NCBI GenBank assembly: GCA_009760855.2
Contig: WPIO01000031.1
Coordinates: 455,001-519,000, forward strand
DNA from: Cristatella mucedo
Lineage: Eukaryota; Bryozoa; Phylactolaemata; Cristatellidae
Reading direction: 5' to 3'
Length of the DNA stretch: 64,000 nt
The notes under the pieces were generated by a model that was not told the origin of the DNA, made no database searches, and saw only the letters and a program-made list of their open reading frames with translations. The translations under genes and the position numbers were made by a program. Positions 1 to 44,685 of this stretch are shown in pieces (the stretch's first letter is position 1; every line of letters begins with the position of its first letter).

Positions 1-2345
1 CTGCTGCTCAATCCTCCCTCCGATCTGTCATCATTGGTAGATAGCTTCAACACGACACTAGCAGACACGCTAGACGAGTTTGCTCCTCTGACAAAGCGCA
101 CTGTTCGGGGGGGGCCGCACAGACGGCCTATGGTTTACCGCAGACATTAAACTAGCCAAGTCGACTAAACGAAAGCTTGAAAAAGCATACAAAAGATCCG
201 GACTAACTGTCCATCGACAGGCATATGAAGACCACTGTAGGTCGTACCAATCGATCCTAGCAAAGGCTAAGTCTAGTTTTTATAAAAACATTATTGAATC
301 ACAGATGCACAACCCAAAAATGCTGATGTCGACAATAAACCATCTCCTCAACCGTTCCCAGATTAGCTCATTACCTGATGATCCTAATGATGATCTAGCC
401 GTTTGCTTCTCTCGATTCTTTGTGCAGAAGATGGACAAGATCAGAGAATCCATCCCTGCGATGACAACCTCCCCACTAGAATGCTGTTCCTCGATTCCTG
501 GCAGCACCTCAATGTCTGCATTTAAGCAGGTCACTAGTGATCTAGTCCTAAAGTTCGTATCTCAATCAAAGAAGACAACAAGTCCTCTGGACCCTATTCC
601 CACTGTCCTGCTCCTACGTTGCATTGATCTGCTGCTGCCATGCATAACTAACATAATTAATATGTCATTACCCTCAGGTCATGTCCCAGCACCTTTCAAA
701 AAAGCTGTAGTCAGGCCACTTCTCAAGAAAGCTACACTTGACCAAGAGAACTTGAGCAACTACCGCCCAGTTTCCCTTCTACCATTCCTATCAAAGACAC
801 TCGAACGGGTCGTGGCGGACCAGCTGAACTCGTATATAGAAACCTCACACCTTGCTAGTAAGTTCCAGTCTGGCTTTAGAGCTAATCACTCCACAGAGTC
901 AGCATTGCTTAGGGTATACAACGACCTACTTAGGAATGCAGACATGGGTAGAGTGTCTCTTCTTGTTTTGCTTGATCTTTCGGCAGCTTTTGATACCATC
1001 GATCACAAAGTTCTTCTAGAGCACCTCTCATCTCGCCTGGGCATCACTGGCACTGCTCTGCAGTGGTTCAGGTCCTATCTCAGTGGGAGACTCCAGAGTA
1101 TTGACGTGAATGGACAAAGATCATCTGAAGTACCTCTGAAATATGGAGTACCTCAGGGCTCAGTGCTAGGTCCGGTTCTTTTCACGGTTTATACTCTGCC
1201 TCTTGCTGATGTGATTGCCAAGCACAATCTAGGCTTTCACTTCTATGCAGATGACACTCAGTTGTACCTTTGCTTTGATCCCTCACAGCCTTCGAGCACC
1301 TCAAATTCTCTCAACTCACTAGCTGCATGCATTGATGACATCCGCACATGGATGGCAGCAAATTTTCTAAAACTTAACGATGATAAAACTAACCTACTAG
1401 TTATGGGCAAACCCAGCGTGATCCAGAGATTGGAAAGGCTGACTCTCAAAATTGGCTCTGCCAGCATATCTCCAGTTGAATCAGCTCGAAATCTAGGTGT
1501 CATATTCCAAAGCGACCTCTCGTTAGACGACCACATCAGCTCCACAGTCAAATCCGCCTATTTTCAGCTTCATAACATTGCTAAAATTCGGGCCTGTTTA
1601 GATAAAAATACCGCGTCCAAGTTGGTCCATGCATTCGTGACATCTCGTCTCGACTTCTGCAACTCACTGCTCACTGGCCTACCAGCATGTGCGATCAGGC
1701 GATTGCAGCTGGTGCAAAACTCTGCAGCTAGGCTTGTCTGTCGTGAGCGTCGCAGTTGCCACATTACTCCACTTCTCGCCGACCTGCACTGGCTACCAGT
1801 CAAGCAACGGATTGACTTCAAGGTTTTGTCGCTCACTTTTAGGTCCCTTCATTATATGGCTCCAGCCTATCTGTCAGATATACTACTCCATCAGGCTAAG
1901 CATCGTACCACCCGCTTTTCGGAATCCACCAGTCTAGAAATACCTCATACAAACCTTAAATCCTTTGGAGACCGTGCATTTAGTTCATATGCTGCCAAAG
2001 CCTGGAACTCTCTCCCGACCTGCGTCAGAACATCCCCTGACCTGAGCACATTTAAAAGGAACCTAAAAACACACCTATTTAGGACAGCATTCAGTGGGTC
2101 CCTGTGATTCGTCCTTCATGTGCTTATGCGTGCTGACACTGTGCATGCTGCCACTAACCACATTTGCATGCTGACCCTGTGCATGTCACCCCTAACCATA
2201 TTATTCATTTCGTTTGTTTTTTCAAGCATGATTTTACTTACCTTTCAATTGCATTTCACTTTACAGCAAATGTAAAGTGCCTAGAGAGAGATTAAGTTCT
2301 CTGAGGGCGCTTTATCAAGTGAATTATCATTATTATTATTATTAT
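1..2345 (+). mobile_element. LINE family A (L2/CR1-like), copy cut by window edge
   Basis: Non-LTR retrotransposon. The left edge of the window falls inside the region after the endonuclease. An open reverse-transcriptase frame follows (305-2107), then a 3' UTR rich in CATGCTG-type words. The 3' end is a short hairpin (arms around AGTGCCT and AGGGCGCT, near 2275-2315) and a (TTA)n tail. Near positions 107-118 a run of eight G replaces the C-rich sequence seen at the matching place of the 47.9-50.8 kb copy, and the frame shifts there. By eye the copy is nearly identical to that one over about 2.3 kb, so both are young. Family assignment rests on RT motifs and the C-terminal domain after RT. 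L2 versus another CR1-group clade is not settled. Confidence 0.93.
305..2107 (+). CDS. LINE A ORF2 fragment: reverse transcriptase and C-terminal domain
   Basis: A 600-codon open frame, the 3' two thirds of a LINE ORF2 protein. RT motifs appear in order: NYRPVSLLP (about residues 152-160), LLDLSAAFD (222-230), GVPQGSVLGP (281-290) and the catalytic FYADD (313-317). After RT comes the domain typical of CR1/L2 elements with SRLDFCNSLL, NSAARLVCR, LHWLPVKQRI and AWNSLP. The enzyme would copy element RNA into DNA at a nicked target. The endonuclease domain lies upstream and is out of frame because of the G-run near 107-118, so this copy should not make a full ORF2 protein. The methionine at 305 is internal to the original frame, not a native start. 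The 47942-50614 frame is the better reference. Confidence 0.9.
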   Translation: MHNPKMLMSTINHLLNRSQISSLPDDPNDDLAVCFSRFFVQKMDKIRESIPAMTTSPLECCSSIPGSTSMSAFKQVTSDLVLKFVSQSKKTTSPLDPIPTVLLLRCIDLLLPCITNIINMSLPSGHVPAPFKKAVVRPLLKKATLDQENLSNYRPVSLLPFLSKTLERVVADQLNSYIETSHLASKFQSGFRANHSTESALLRVYNDLLRNADMGRVSLLVLLDLSAAFDTIDHKVLLEHLSSRLGITGTALQWFRSYLSGRLQSIDVNGQRSSEVPLKYGVPQGSVLGPVLFTVYTLPLADVIAKHNLGFHFYADDTQLYLCFDPSQPSSTSNSLNSLAACIDDIRTWMAANFLKLNDDKTNLLVMGKPSVIQRLERLTLKIGSASISPVESARNLGVIFQSDLSLDDHISSTVKSAYFQLHNIAKIRACLDKNTASKLVHAFVTSRLDFCNSLLTGLPACAIRRLQLVQNSAARLVCRERRSCHITPLLADLHWLPVKQRIDFKVLSLTFRSLHYMAPAYLSDILLHQAKHRTTRFSESTSLEIPHTNLKSFGDRAFSSYAAKAWNSLPTCVRTSPDLSTFKRNLKTHLFRTAFSGSL

Positions 2346-2464
2346 TATCGATCAGATCGGGTCGCAATCGATCGACTGCGCTCTACTCAGCTCAACAGTT
2401 TCAACGTTTCAACCTTGTGGCCTTCGATGCGTTTCGCTGCTGCATTTCGCAGCCACACACAGCT
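2345..2464. other. Short unique stretch between two LINE fragments
   Basis: Unique sequence between the (TTA)n tail of LINE A and the start of a reverse LINE B fragment. I see no gene, RNA or regulatory motif. Confidence 0.5.
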
Positions 2465-2965
2465 GCTCCAGCCTAATGTAATGTAATGCATCTCCGTCTG
2501 TAACTCCACAAAGTCATAAAGACTACGTGAGTGTTACGCAGGAGAGTTTTGTATAGCGCACTCACAGCCTAAGCGGCTTTCGGTACGCATTTGGTAGCCA
2601 ACAGACTTCATCTCACGCAACAAAGAGAAAGTGTGAAGCATAGCAGAGTCAGGAGAGCGAGCACCTGTGGTAGTATGCAGCATGGAAGTAGTAGCTCAGG
2701 ACCGCTGGAGAGGATGGCCATGGTCGGCAGCAGGAGAGTAGTTGTCGTTGCGTAAGAACTGTGGAAGCGAGTTCCGCAGTTCTAGGACCTGCAGAGCTAA
2801 AGCTTCTGTTGCCAACGGTCTTTAAGGTGAAGAATGGAACAGCTAATTGATTGTCCACACAGGACCTGAGGGCGCCAACAGGCTGAAACTGGTGCAGCAG
2901 TTCAGCTAGGTACGACGGAGCCAAGCCATGGCGGGCCTTGTTGGTCAGCGTAAGAACTTTGCTCA
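2465..2965 (-). mobile_element. LINE family B 3' fragment
   Basis: Reverse-strand piece of a second LINE family. Its 3' tail is repeats of ATTAC type (AATGTAATG on the plus strand at 2475-2490). Reading right to left, the C-terminal coding remnant includes ARHGLAPSYLAELLHQFQP and a segment near KTVGNRSFSSAGPR. This is the same domain as the end of LINE A but clearly a different family. It has frame breaks and is truncated at its 5' end near a GA microsatellite. Confidence 0.82.
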
Positions 2966-3145
2966 TAGAGAAAGAGATGGAGAGGGAAGAGAGAGAGAGA
3001 GCGACAAAGAGAGAGAGAGGGAGAGAGAGAGAGAGAGAGAGGGAGGGAGGGAGGGAGAGAGAGAGAGAGAGAGAGGGAGGGAGGGAGAGGGAGAGAGAGG
3101 GAGAGAGAGGGGGAGAGAGAGAGAGAAAGTGAGGGAGAGAGAATA
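2966..3145. repeat. (GA)n microsatellite with GGGA interruptions
   Basis: Purine tract of GA repeats broken by GGGAGG units. Any open frame here (Arg-Glu or Ser-Leu repeats) is an artefact of the repeat. Confidence 0.95.
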
Positions 3146-3544
3146 ATTGGCATTGCTAGGTGACTTGCTAGCTGAGGAAGCGATTCAGTCACGCGACCTG
3201 TCCCCGGCTGGTCCCATGAGACTCGTTCCTTATTAACATCTCGCATTGCCTTTGGCTGGACCAAAGATATACCGACCACATGTACCTGCTATTCGCTAGC
3301 GTACGTTACGTGAATTTGTCGGTTATCACGGTTATCGGGGTTCTTTGGATTACGAAAATACAGAGCAACTGGAGGGGGGGGCAAGCCTGCAGCGGGACTT
3401 AAAACAGAAAAACTCGCCTTCAACAGGAAGCAATCTCCTACCTTTTAAGGTAAAGTAGAGGTCGGCTGTTTTTTCTACAATCTCATTTATACGGCTCTAG
3501 AAGAGTTTCAGCGACCACAGCTAGTAGTGTGCAAATAAGAATTG
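3146..3544. other. No gene seen
   Basis: About 400 bases of mixed sequence with short G and T runs. I see no coding frame of interest and no recognisable repeat family. Confidence 0.5.
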
Positions 3545-4115
3545 GTAATTAATTGACTGTGAGGTTGGTCAAAAAATCTAACAGATTCAGTCATGTGTCT
3601 CCTTTACAGGATCTACGATGGCTCCTGTTTGACCAACGGACACAGAGAAAAATTCTTATGCTGACCCACAATGCCTGCCATGGTTTGGCTGCTTCGTATC
3701 TGGCTGCATCCGTTTCAGCCACCCTTGCACCCTCGTGCTCTCTATGGACAAAAAACAAGCTGTTCCATTCTTTTTGCATCAAGACCGTCAGTAACAAAGC
3801 TTTTGCTCTGAAGATGCTAAACTGTGGTCATCACTTCCACAAGTATGAGGGAATGGCATCTCTCCTACTGCCGACTCTGGGTCAATTTCCAGCAAGGCCG
3901 TGCAGCTGCTGCTACCATGCTGTTCACTTCTGCGACTGCCCTCTTCACTCAGCTATGCTTCTTATTTTCTCTTTGTTGCGGGAGATATTGACTACTGTTG
4001 GATACCGCATGCGCACCGAAAGTTGCCTAGGATTTGAGTGCACTATAAATAACTCTCCAGAGTGACACCGCTTTGTCTTGGCGTCTCTGTGCGCACAGTT
4101 ACAGATGGAGATATC
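3545..4115 (+). mobile_element. LINE family B 3' fragment, decayed
   Basis: Plus-strand LINE B remnant. Its frame contains LQDLRWLLFDQRTQRKILML and HNACHGLAASYL, matching the TNKARHGLAPSYLAELL segment of other copies. It ends with the family's 3' UTR words (TTGCGGGAGATAT, GGATACCGCATGCG, GAGTGCACTATA, TTACAGATGGAGATA). It is older and more mutated than the copies at 45.0 and 51.6 kb. Confidence 0.72.
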
Positions 4116-6130
4116 TACAGGCAGGCATTCACTACCTCCCTTCCTGGCATGGCCGGTCAGCGAGATTGAGCTTGTCGTTGCCGGGCATCGAAGCCACTCC
4201 CAGTTAGCCCCCCTCCGGTTGCCTGGCGACTCGATCGGGCTAGCAGTTTGCAACAACAGAGGCATAGATAAAGAAGTCTCATATATGTGCTGTATTACTA
4301 AGCTGCAAAATATTGAGCTGAACACGCACACCGCAGTGGGGAAGGGCACAGGCAGAGACCGTTGTAAGCAGCGCTGCTGCTGCTGCTGCCGCACTGCTGC
4401 CGATGGCGGGCTAGCACACAGAGTAGCACGCATCGTGAGGGCACAGAGCACCTGCAGAATGGCTCTGGCATCGGCAAGGCACCGCAATCCTCTGCAAGGG
4501 CATACAAATGATCTATAAAAACGGCAGCTTTCTACGAAGATCAGCCAACCGCGCAGCAGCTGATCAACTAGCATGCTGTGCAAAAACCCACGCTGCCGCG
4601 AGGCAGTGCTGCGCGGGACACGAGGGGGCAGAGAGCGCCGATCCGTCGCCGAGGGTCGTCCGAGGAGTGACTGACACAGTGGCAGCAGCACACCACGAGC
4701 CCCAGCAGCAGCGGCGGCGGCAGCAGCAGCAGCAGGCTTCGGTCGAACGCACCTGGCAATGCAGGCACATCCTGAGGCGCTGATCGGTGACCCCACACCG
4801 GTGCCACTGCTAGCACAGGCCATTCCAAATGCCCCGCCCCTAGTCTTGGTGCCATACTGGATTGCTGCCCTAATTGAGGCGATCATGCACCACTTTAACT
4901 ACAACGACACTAGCAGATATCGAGTTCTTGCATCGTGAGATAGCACTCGCACCCCTGATTGGCCACACGCCGCCGAGCACTGTCGATCGAGGCCGATATC
5001 GAGGGGTTCGTTCGATCGTGTGACACGGGCAAGGCTCGGGTGTGCTGCGGATAGAGGCAGCGGTCGAGCGCCACCGACGGAACAGCCACGCACGCCCCTC
5101 AGCCAGGCATCACGCGAGATGGGCCGAATCCTTTCGTAGCCCTTCGGGTCAGAAGTAGCCGTTGACACTGCGTCTTGCCGCTGACGGCTGTGAAGGAGGG
5201 CGGCTCGCACTGCCTGCCGGAGCAGCCCTAGAGATGACGAAAAAAGGAGCAGAACGATGCTGTCACCAGCCACCGCCAGCGACTGGAAACTCGGGACAAT
5301 CTAAATCTACGACCTCTCCTCGAGCCGGCTACGAGGCTGGCTTTGCCAGCTGGCAATACAAGAATGCCGAGCCTCGACTCTGCACGTGGATCACAGCTGT
5401 ATCTACGAGAAACTGCACCAAACGGCTCGAGGGGGCAGCAGCAGCAGCCCGGCAGCACTGCCCCCACCCAAACTCCTGAACTATCGGCATGTTAGTCGGT
5501 CGTAGCCGAGTGAACACGAGTGTGCTGGTCCACAGTATTGGCTCTATCAGTGCGAATGGACTAATATAATAATCCTAACACACTTGTCATAGCACCCTCA
5601 GAGGACCCAATCGCTTTGGTTCTATCTGCGCTTATAAATAGATGCGTTTGGGCTGATGGCTAGGAATCGCCCGAGCCTCTGTGGACTGCTGGATGCCTTC
5701 GTCCAGTTGAGAGACAGCCAAACCACAAAACGGTAACAATTACCGAGTATCTACATGTGTCTACTGACAGTAATTGACTCTGCAGCCTCAACTATGCACT
5801 GCTCTGGTACAGTGTATTACAGTGGATTATTAGAGTGGGCCAGACACAGTAGCTACCAGGTGGCTTAGCCCGTCTGTGCTCCACAGGTATCCACTTCACA
5901 TGCATGTCCATCTGTTTCATTCACCTATTCGGACTAAGGGCGTGCTATGCAGGCCGAGTTCTCTGTTTCGGACTCGTGATCCTTGCTCCGCGTGTAGAAA
6001 TACTTATTCCAATAGTACGAAATGAGCTTAACACAAATCAAACACTAATATCTAGACAGGAGGGTTATTTTACGTGGAGTTTACTCTACATGCACCTGCG
6101 CTGAATATGTAGTAACGTGTCATCTTTTCT
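4116..6130. other. CAG/GC-rich block with several overlapping open frames, unresolved
   Basis: About 2 kb with interrupted CTG/CAG runs (4374-4390, 4705-4735). Several frames are open on both strands. On the minus strand one frame runs 313 codons (4886-3945), but its 3' part reads antisense through a LINE B remnant. On the plus strand a frame after the CAG run reads through PTPVPLLAQAIPNAPPLVLV to a stop at 4936-4938. I cannot match any of them to a family or choose a strand. From about 5480 to 6130 I see nothing. Confidence 0.35.
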
Positions 6131-6131
6131 A

Positions 6132-6282
<151 letters not shown>

Positions 6283-6344
6283 ACAACATATTGGCTATCC
6301 TTTACACTGATGTTTACTTAGACGTAAAGTGTCCTCCTTAAACG

Positions 6345-6435
6345 ACCCAGGTCGTGAGCTCGAAATCTGGGGCATATGTAAAGCACATAGACAAAGATGC
6401 AGTGCTCTTGGGTGCTACACGAATATACCATATTT
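6345..6435 (+). mobile_element. SINE fragment (B box and LINE-like tail)
   Basis: Contains a Pol III B-box-like stretch (GGTCGTGAGCTCGAAATC) followed by GGCATATGTAAAGCAC and CTCTTGGGTGCTACA. The order and wording match the more complete SINE at 51358-51492. The A box is missing, so this is 5' truncated. Confidence 0.6.
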
Positions 6436-7008
6436 TATATTGTATTCACTTAAATGCTGTGGGCCGAATGGCAGTGTGGATCTCACAATGTAGAACAGAG
6501 CAAAATTCCTGTATATCGTCAATACCCCCCCCCCCCCCGCCACAGTAGACTCAAACACTTCTTTTCCACCCAAACTGCTGCTGCTGCTGCTTCAGGCGAC
6601 TTTAACGTCCCTCGACTGTCCTCCTCCCGACTCAGCCACACTTTCAACGGTTCTTCACAGCTCAAGATAGACTCTGCTGGCTACAGTATTTACACTAAGA
6701 TAACCTTGGGCTTCATGCTAGGTACAGAAAACTCTCTGGCACAACAGTCGCTCGGCCTTCATCGATTTGCTGAGTCACAGGCCCGTGCGAGCGTGTGCGT
6801 GCATGCGAGTAGATCGGCTCCGCGACCAGCACGCATCTGCAGCAAAGTTGCCACGGCAACTAGGCAACCTCCTAGCGTTTGCACTAACCTCCCCCCCCCC
6901 CCATTCACAGATGGCACACTGAATCTCGCGAACTGATCGACCGTCTGCTACCGGTGGAGCGCCATGCCGTCCCGGCTCGAGCTTGCGCTCACTTGCCGCA
7001 AGCCTAGT
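6436..7008. other. SLAIN 3' flank, no other gene
   Basis: Downstream of the SLAIN stop codon on the minus strand. Contains C homopolymers at about 6526-6539 and 6891-6902. I did not find a convincing polyadenylation signal. Confidence 0.5.
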
Positions 7009-38396
<31,388 letters not shown>

Positions 38397-39217
38397 GCGG
38401 CGGGCGGGCGGAATGAGTAGGGGAGGAGGGAGGGGGCTACCGCGGGTCCCAGGGAGACGCGTAACGTCGGCCGGCGGCCATATGCTAGAGCGCGGCGTGT
38501 GTACACCGGTAGTAGCGGCCGGGGGCGCGCTGGTTCAAAAGGGGGCGTAGCGCCGCTCGACCGCGAAGGCGCGCGCGCTCGCTCGGCGTAAACGTGAGAA
38601 ATTTTGCGCGCGCGCCTTTCTAGGACGACAGCCGAGTCCGCTTCTGGAGAGGACCGCTCGCGAATGCGGCTTGCGGCCGGTTGCCAGGGCAGCGCGCCGC
38701 CGACGCCACCGCCGCTACCGCGCGCGCGTGCGGGCCTGGCATCCGATCGGCGCTGCGCATCGCCGAGCTTGCATGGATACGGGCTGCGCCTCGAACGCTG
38801 CTCGAGGTAGTCGCTTAGCGGAAGCCGGTGGCGTCAGCGCCTCTCACGACTTCAATAGCTTCGATAGCAAACGTCGCGGCGGACCACTCAGCAGACGTCC
38901 AGACACCCCCTCCCCCGCAGCCGTCCCTCTTCTCTTGGCTAATAGCGCGAGGTTAACGTCAATATTAAATTCTTTTTCTGTCCGAGACGCAGCGCGATTG
39001 CACTGCTTAGCGCGTTGACCATATATTCACACTGCTTAGCGAGCGACACTGAGGCCCATGTGGGCCGCACGATCGCTGTAGCCCTGCAGTAAAATTCGTA
39101 CCCACATTCCTATTCGTACAACTGGTCTGCAGACGCGCCGCCTCGAATGGACACGAGGTCACGTGCTGGAAGTTCAGCGGGCTCAACCTAAGAGAAGGCA
39201 CTTCGCAATAATAGTAT

Positions 39218-39220
<3 letters not shown>
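38397..39220. promoter_or_regulatory. CpG-rich 5' flank of SLAIN, probable promoter
   Basis: High CpG density with CG-alternating stretches near 38566-38620 and 38716-38730. It sits directly upstream of the SLAIN start codon on the minus strand. I see no TATA box in a sensible place. The transcription start is not defined. Confidence 0.45.
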
Positions 39221-39257
<37 letters not shown>

Positions 39258-39314
39258 AATAGTATTATATTATATATATAGTGTATATGTTATATATTAA
39301 TATATATATAATAG

Positions 39315-39353
<39 letters not shown>

Positions 39354-39400
39354 ATATAAATAATATGTAATATATATTATAACTTATACTTATAGTTACA
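39221..39400. repeat. AT-rich (TA)n cluster
   Basis: TATA repeats with AATA interruptions next to a reverse LINE A-type tail. Confidence 0.93.
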
Positions 39401-39500
39401 ATAATAATATTACATTTGTATAGCGCCCTCAGAGAACTGAATCTCTTTCTGGGCACTTCACAGATGCAGTGTAGAAAGCAAATCGTAGCCTCCTTTGTTT
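39400..39500 (-). mobile_element. LINE A-type 3' tail
   Basis: ATAATAATATT, then TATAGCGCCCTCAGAGAACT and CTCTTTCTGGGCACTTCAC, a variant of the LINE A hairpin in reverse. Confidence 0.65.
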
Positions 39501-40409
39501 TCAGCACTGCAATATCCGCCTAAGTAGGCCGATCCCGGCTGAATAAATCGGCCGCACGTGTACACTGTTTCCTTAAGATCCGGAGTCGTGACATTCGGCA
39601 GGCATGGGGGCCGCCCGCCGCTGCGTCGGCTTCAGGCTGCTGCCGGGCGCGAGCGGCGATTCGGGCCCCTCCGCGTGGCCGCTTCGCGGAATTCGAGCCA
39701 CCGCGCTGGATTGTGCAGCACACGCCCGTCGCCTCTGGACGACCGCTGAAGCGGAAGTCAGCGGAGTCGTCTCGGACTGCAGAGGCCCTAGATAGTCGTC
39801 GGCTGTCGCAATGTTGGCGCGAATTCGATAGCGTCGTCGGTCCTTGCTGGTGCGGCGGCGGTGCTCCTCCTCCTCCTCCTCCTCCTCCTCCTCCTCCTCC
39901 TCCTCCTCCTCCTCCTCCTCCTCCTCCTCCTCCTCCTCCTCCTCCTCCTCCACCTCCACCTCCACCTCCACCTACAAGTTTCACCATTTGATAGTTTGCA
40001 GTGGCCTGCTTCTAAGCGGTGCTTGAGCTGACGGCGCGTGGCTCTCCTTCGGTTAAAGGGGGCAGCTGCCCTCGCTGGTCGTAAAAAAAAGCGCTCGGTG
40101 GCGCAAGCGGGCGCCGCCCCGCGGCTTCCCGTATTGGCCCGTTCGTTCGTCATGTCGCCTTGGCCCCTCGAGCTTACTCTCGCTCGCGGTACGGCTCGAA
40201 GCGACGGCCCTACTTGGACGACCATGAGTACGGCGCCAGCTTTCTAGAGATCGAGTGCTTTGTCGGTTCAACTTCGAAATGGTACGATCGCTCAGCGGAG
40301 TATCGTTCTCTTAATCGCTTAGCGGAGTATCGTCGTCCACTCGCTCTCCGGCGGCTTTCCGGTCCACAATGAGCGAGCCCATTTTACATGCTGATCCGTT
40401 GTATTTATG
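39501..40409. other. CpG-rich block with (TCC)n tract, no gene assigned
   Basis: Contains (TCC)n at about 39868-39950 grading into CACCTC units to 39973. Poly-Glu, poly-Gly or poly-Arg frames on the minus strand are products of the repeat. On the plus strand a frame at 40160-40372 reads YSRSRYGSKRRPYLDD and has no clear splice sites. Two copies of a 16-base AGCGGAGTATCGT-type word lie at about 40296-40332. Confidence 0.4.
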
Positions 40410-41878
40410 ATAGTAATACACTTGATAAAGCGCCCTCAGAAAACTCAGGCTTCCCGGCGGAGGATGCATAGAGCCCTGAGCAGCTCTTTCTAGGCGCTTT
40501 ACATTTGCTGCAAAGGAAACACGATCGAATGGTGAGTGGAAATATCATGCTTGATAAACAACATGAATAACATAGTTAGGGGTGACGTGCACAGGGTCAG
40601 CATGCAAGTGCGGTTAGCGGCAGCATGCAACAGTATCAGCACGCATAAGCACATAAAGGACGAATCAGAGGGACCCACTAAATGCTGTCCTAAATAGGTG
40701 TGTTTTTAAGTTTTTTTTAAATGTGGTCAAGCCAGGGAATGTCGCGACGGAAGCCGGGAGTGAGTTCCTGGCTTTGGGAGACTACGAACTAAATGCACAA
40801 TCTCCAAATGATTTGAGGTTTGTACAAGGAATTGGTAAACTGTTATGATTCCGAAAAGCGGGTGGTACGATGCTTGGCCTGGTGGAAGAGTAGATCTGAG
40901 AGATAAGCTGGAGCCAAAGAATGAAGTGACCTAAAAGTGAGCGACAAAACCTTGAAATCGATCCGTTGCTTGACTGGTAGCCAGTGCAGGTCGGCGATAA
41001 GTGGTGTGATTTGGCAACTGCGATACTCACGACAGAAAAGCCTAGCTTCGGAGTTTTGCACCATCTGTAATCGCCTGATTGCTCATGCCGGTAGGCCAGC
41101 AAGCAGTGAGTTACAGGAGTTAAGACGGAATGTCACAAATGCACGGACTAACTTAGATATTGTATCCCTATCTAAACAAGCCCGAATTTCAGCAATGTTG
41201 TGGCTGAAAGTAGGCAGACGTGATTGTGGAGCTGATGTGTCGTCTAACGAGAGGTCACTTTGGAACACGACACCTAGATTTCGTGCAGATTCAACAGGGG
41301 ATATGCTGGCAGAGCCGATTTTGAGCGTCAGCCTTTCCAATTTCTGAATCACACTGGGTTTTCCCATAACGAGTAAGTTAATTTTATCATCATTCAATTT
41401 AAAAAAATTGCGGTCATCCATGTGCGATGTTATCAAGACATGCAGCAAGGGAGTTGAGAGAACTCGACGTGTTTGGAAGCTGGGGGGATCAAAACAAAGG
41501 TACGACTGATAGTCGTCTGCATAGAAGTGGAAGCCTAGATTGTACTTGGACATCACATTGGCAAGAGGAAGAGTATAAACCGTGAAAATAAACGGACCTT
41601 GCACGGAGCCCTGAGGTACCCCATATTTCCGAGGTACTTCGGATGACCTTTGTCCATTCACGTCAATAATCTGGTGTCTCCCACTGAGATAGGACCTGAA
41701 CCATTGCAGAGAAGTGCCAATGATGCCCAGAAGAGATGAGAGGCGCTCTAGAATGACTTGGTGATCGATAATATCAAAAGCTGCCGAAAGATCGAGCAAA
41801 ACAAGCAGAGAAACTCTACCCACGTCTGTATTTCTAAGTAGGTCGTTGTACACCCGAAGCAATGCTGACTCTATTGAT
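40410..41878 (-). mobile_element. LINE family A, reverse copy
   Basis: Reverse copy from the 3' hairpin to the region just before RT motif A. The catalytic FYADD and GVPQGSV motifs are kept (41862-41083 is open for 259 codons), with frame breaks after it. The 3' hairpin loop carries an extra segment of about 35 bases (40450-40484). The 5' break is at about 41878, inside the HSTESALLRVYNDLL region. Confidence 0.92.
41083..41862 (-). pseudogene. LINE A reverse transcriptase fragment
   Basis: 259-codon open piece with LLVLLDLSAAFD, YGVPQGSVQGP and FYADDYQSYL. Frame is lost downstream, so it is not functional. Confidence 0.85.
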
Positions 41879-43179
<1,301 letters not shown>

Positions 43180-44685
43180 TCGGAAGCTTGTAATGGTATA
43201 TGTTTATATATATATATATATTATATATATATACTATATAAATAATTTATATATAGAGAGAGAGAGGGAAATGGAATGCCAGTGAATATATATTTATATA
43301 ATCTGTGATATATATAATGTGTAATTCATAATATATAGGCATGCGAGTATATCCATATATATATATATATATATAATTAATATGTTTCAATATATTTATT
43401 TATAAATTCATAAAGAGATATAAGCACTATCCGATCGGCTTGATCTGCTACAGCGTCAATCCAGGCTTCCAGGAAATGACTTTGGAATCCGATAACTAGA
43501 ATGGTTCTCAAAACTGGTGGAGGAGTCGTCAGTATCGCATGTTCCTCCCTCAATTTCCAGCTATTTTCCGGCGTCCCACCCAAGAGATTCTTTCGAATCT
43601 CTTTTGTTGAGTCTCTCTGACAGCAAGTTGCCCATGGTTTCAGTAATCTGTCTCCCCCAGGTATTAAGTCCTGTATTTCAGATTTTTCAGACCTTATTTC
43701 GATTCTATGTGCAAGAACTCGTCGCTTTCTCGTTGCGAGTAAAATACATTTCGACGACTCAACTGACGCCTCAAATTCAGAGTTGCTTGCACTAACTGAC
43801 TCATTTTCTCCTGTGGCTAATGTGCATAACCCCACTCACAACAAAGGTCACATACTCGATCAAATATTCACCCGCAATTGTAGAATACCGTCTCCTTTTA
43901 ACTCCTCAATCGCGTCCAGGTTAGCTCCGTAACCAGTGATGCTTGTAGTTATCTTTAAGATTGTTTCTCTAGCCTCACTGTCAACAAGATATAAAAGATC
44001 AGAGGGTTCATCACTCAGGTAACTGCATCCTTACTGGATTTCTCTCCCTCGGTAGCATCCCAACATGGCACCTCTTTTTAAATTCCTTGCAGCACCTCAA
44101 CGTCTCCGTCTAAGCCTGCCACTACTGGCCTCATCCCGAAATTCATTTCCCAGTCAGAGAAGAAGACTAAACCACCTGTTGGCTGCAACCCCTCTAGGCT
44201 CTATCCCACTGCTCCAATTCCGCGATGCGTTGATCTGCTGCTGCCATACATAGCTAGCTTACTAAACATGTACTTAGCCTCAGGTCTTGTCCCTGCACTT
44301 TTCAAAAAGGCTTTTGTTTGGCCACTGATTACGCAAGCTGTACAAGACCAGGAGAGCTTATGCAAAGTCCGCCCGGCCTCCCTGCTGCCATTCCTATTTA
44401 AGACACTAGAATGAGTTGTGGCAAACCAGCTAAACTCTTATATTGAAACATCAAAACCAGCGAGTAATTTCGAGTCTTGCTTTGTTTAGCTAATCGCTCC
44501 ACAGAGTCAGCATTGCTTCGGGTGTATGCCGACCTTCACAAGATTGCTGTTACTGAAATGGATTAACGATAAACCAATTTAATAGTAATTGGCAAACCTA
44601 GCGTGACTCAGGAAATTGAAATCTTAACGCTCAAAATTGGCTGCGCCCGCATATTTCCTCGATCAACTGTAGTTCGATTGTATGC

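Noticed and set aside
3945-4886. 313-codon minus-strand frame
   Set aside because: It reads antisense through a LINE B remnant and a CAG run, has no recognisable domain, and competing frames are open over part of it.
39520-39991. Poly-Glu, poly-Gly, poly-Pro and poly-Arg frames
   Set aside because: All frames of a (TCC)n tract are open; no splice sites or conserved flank select one.
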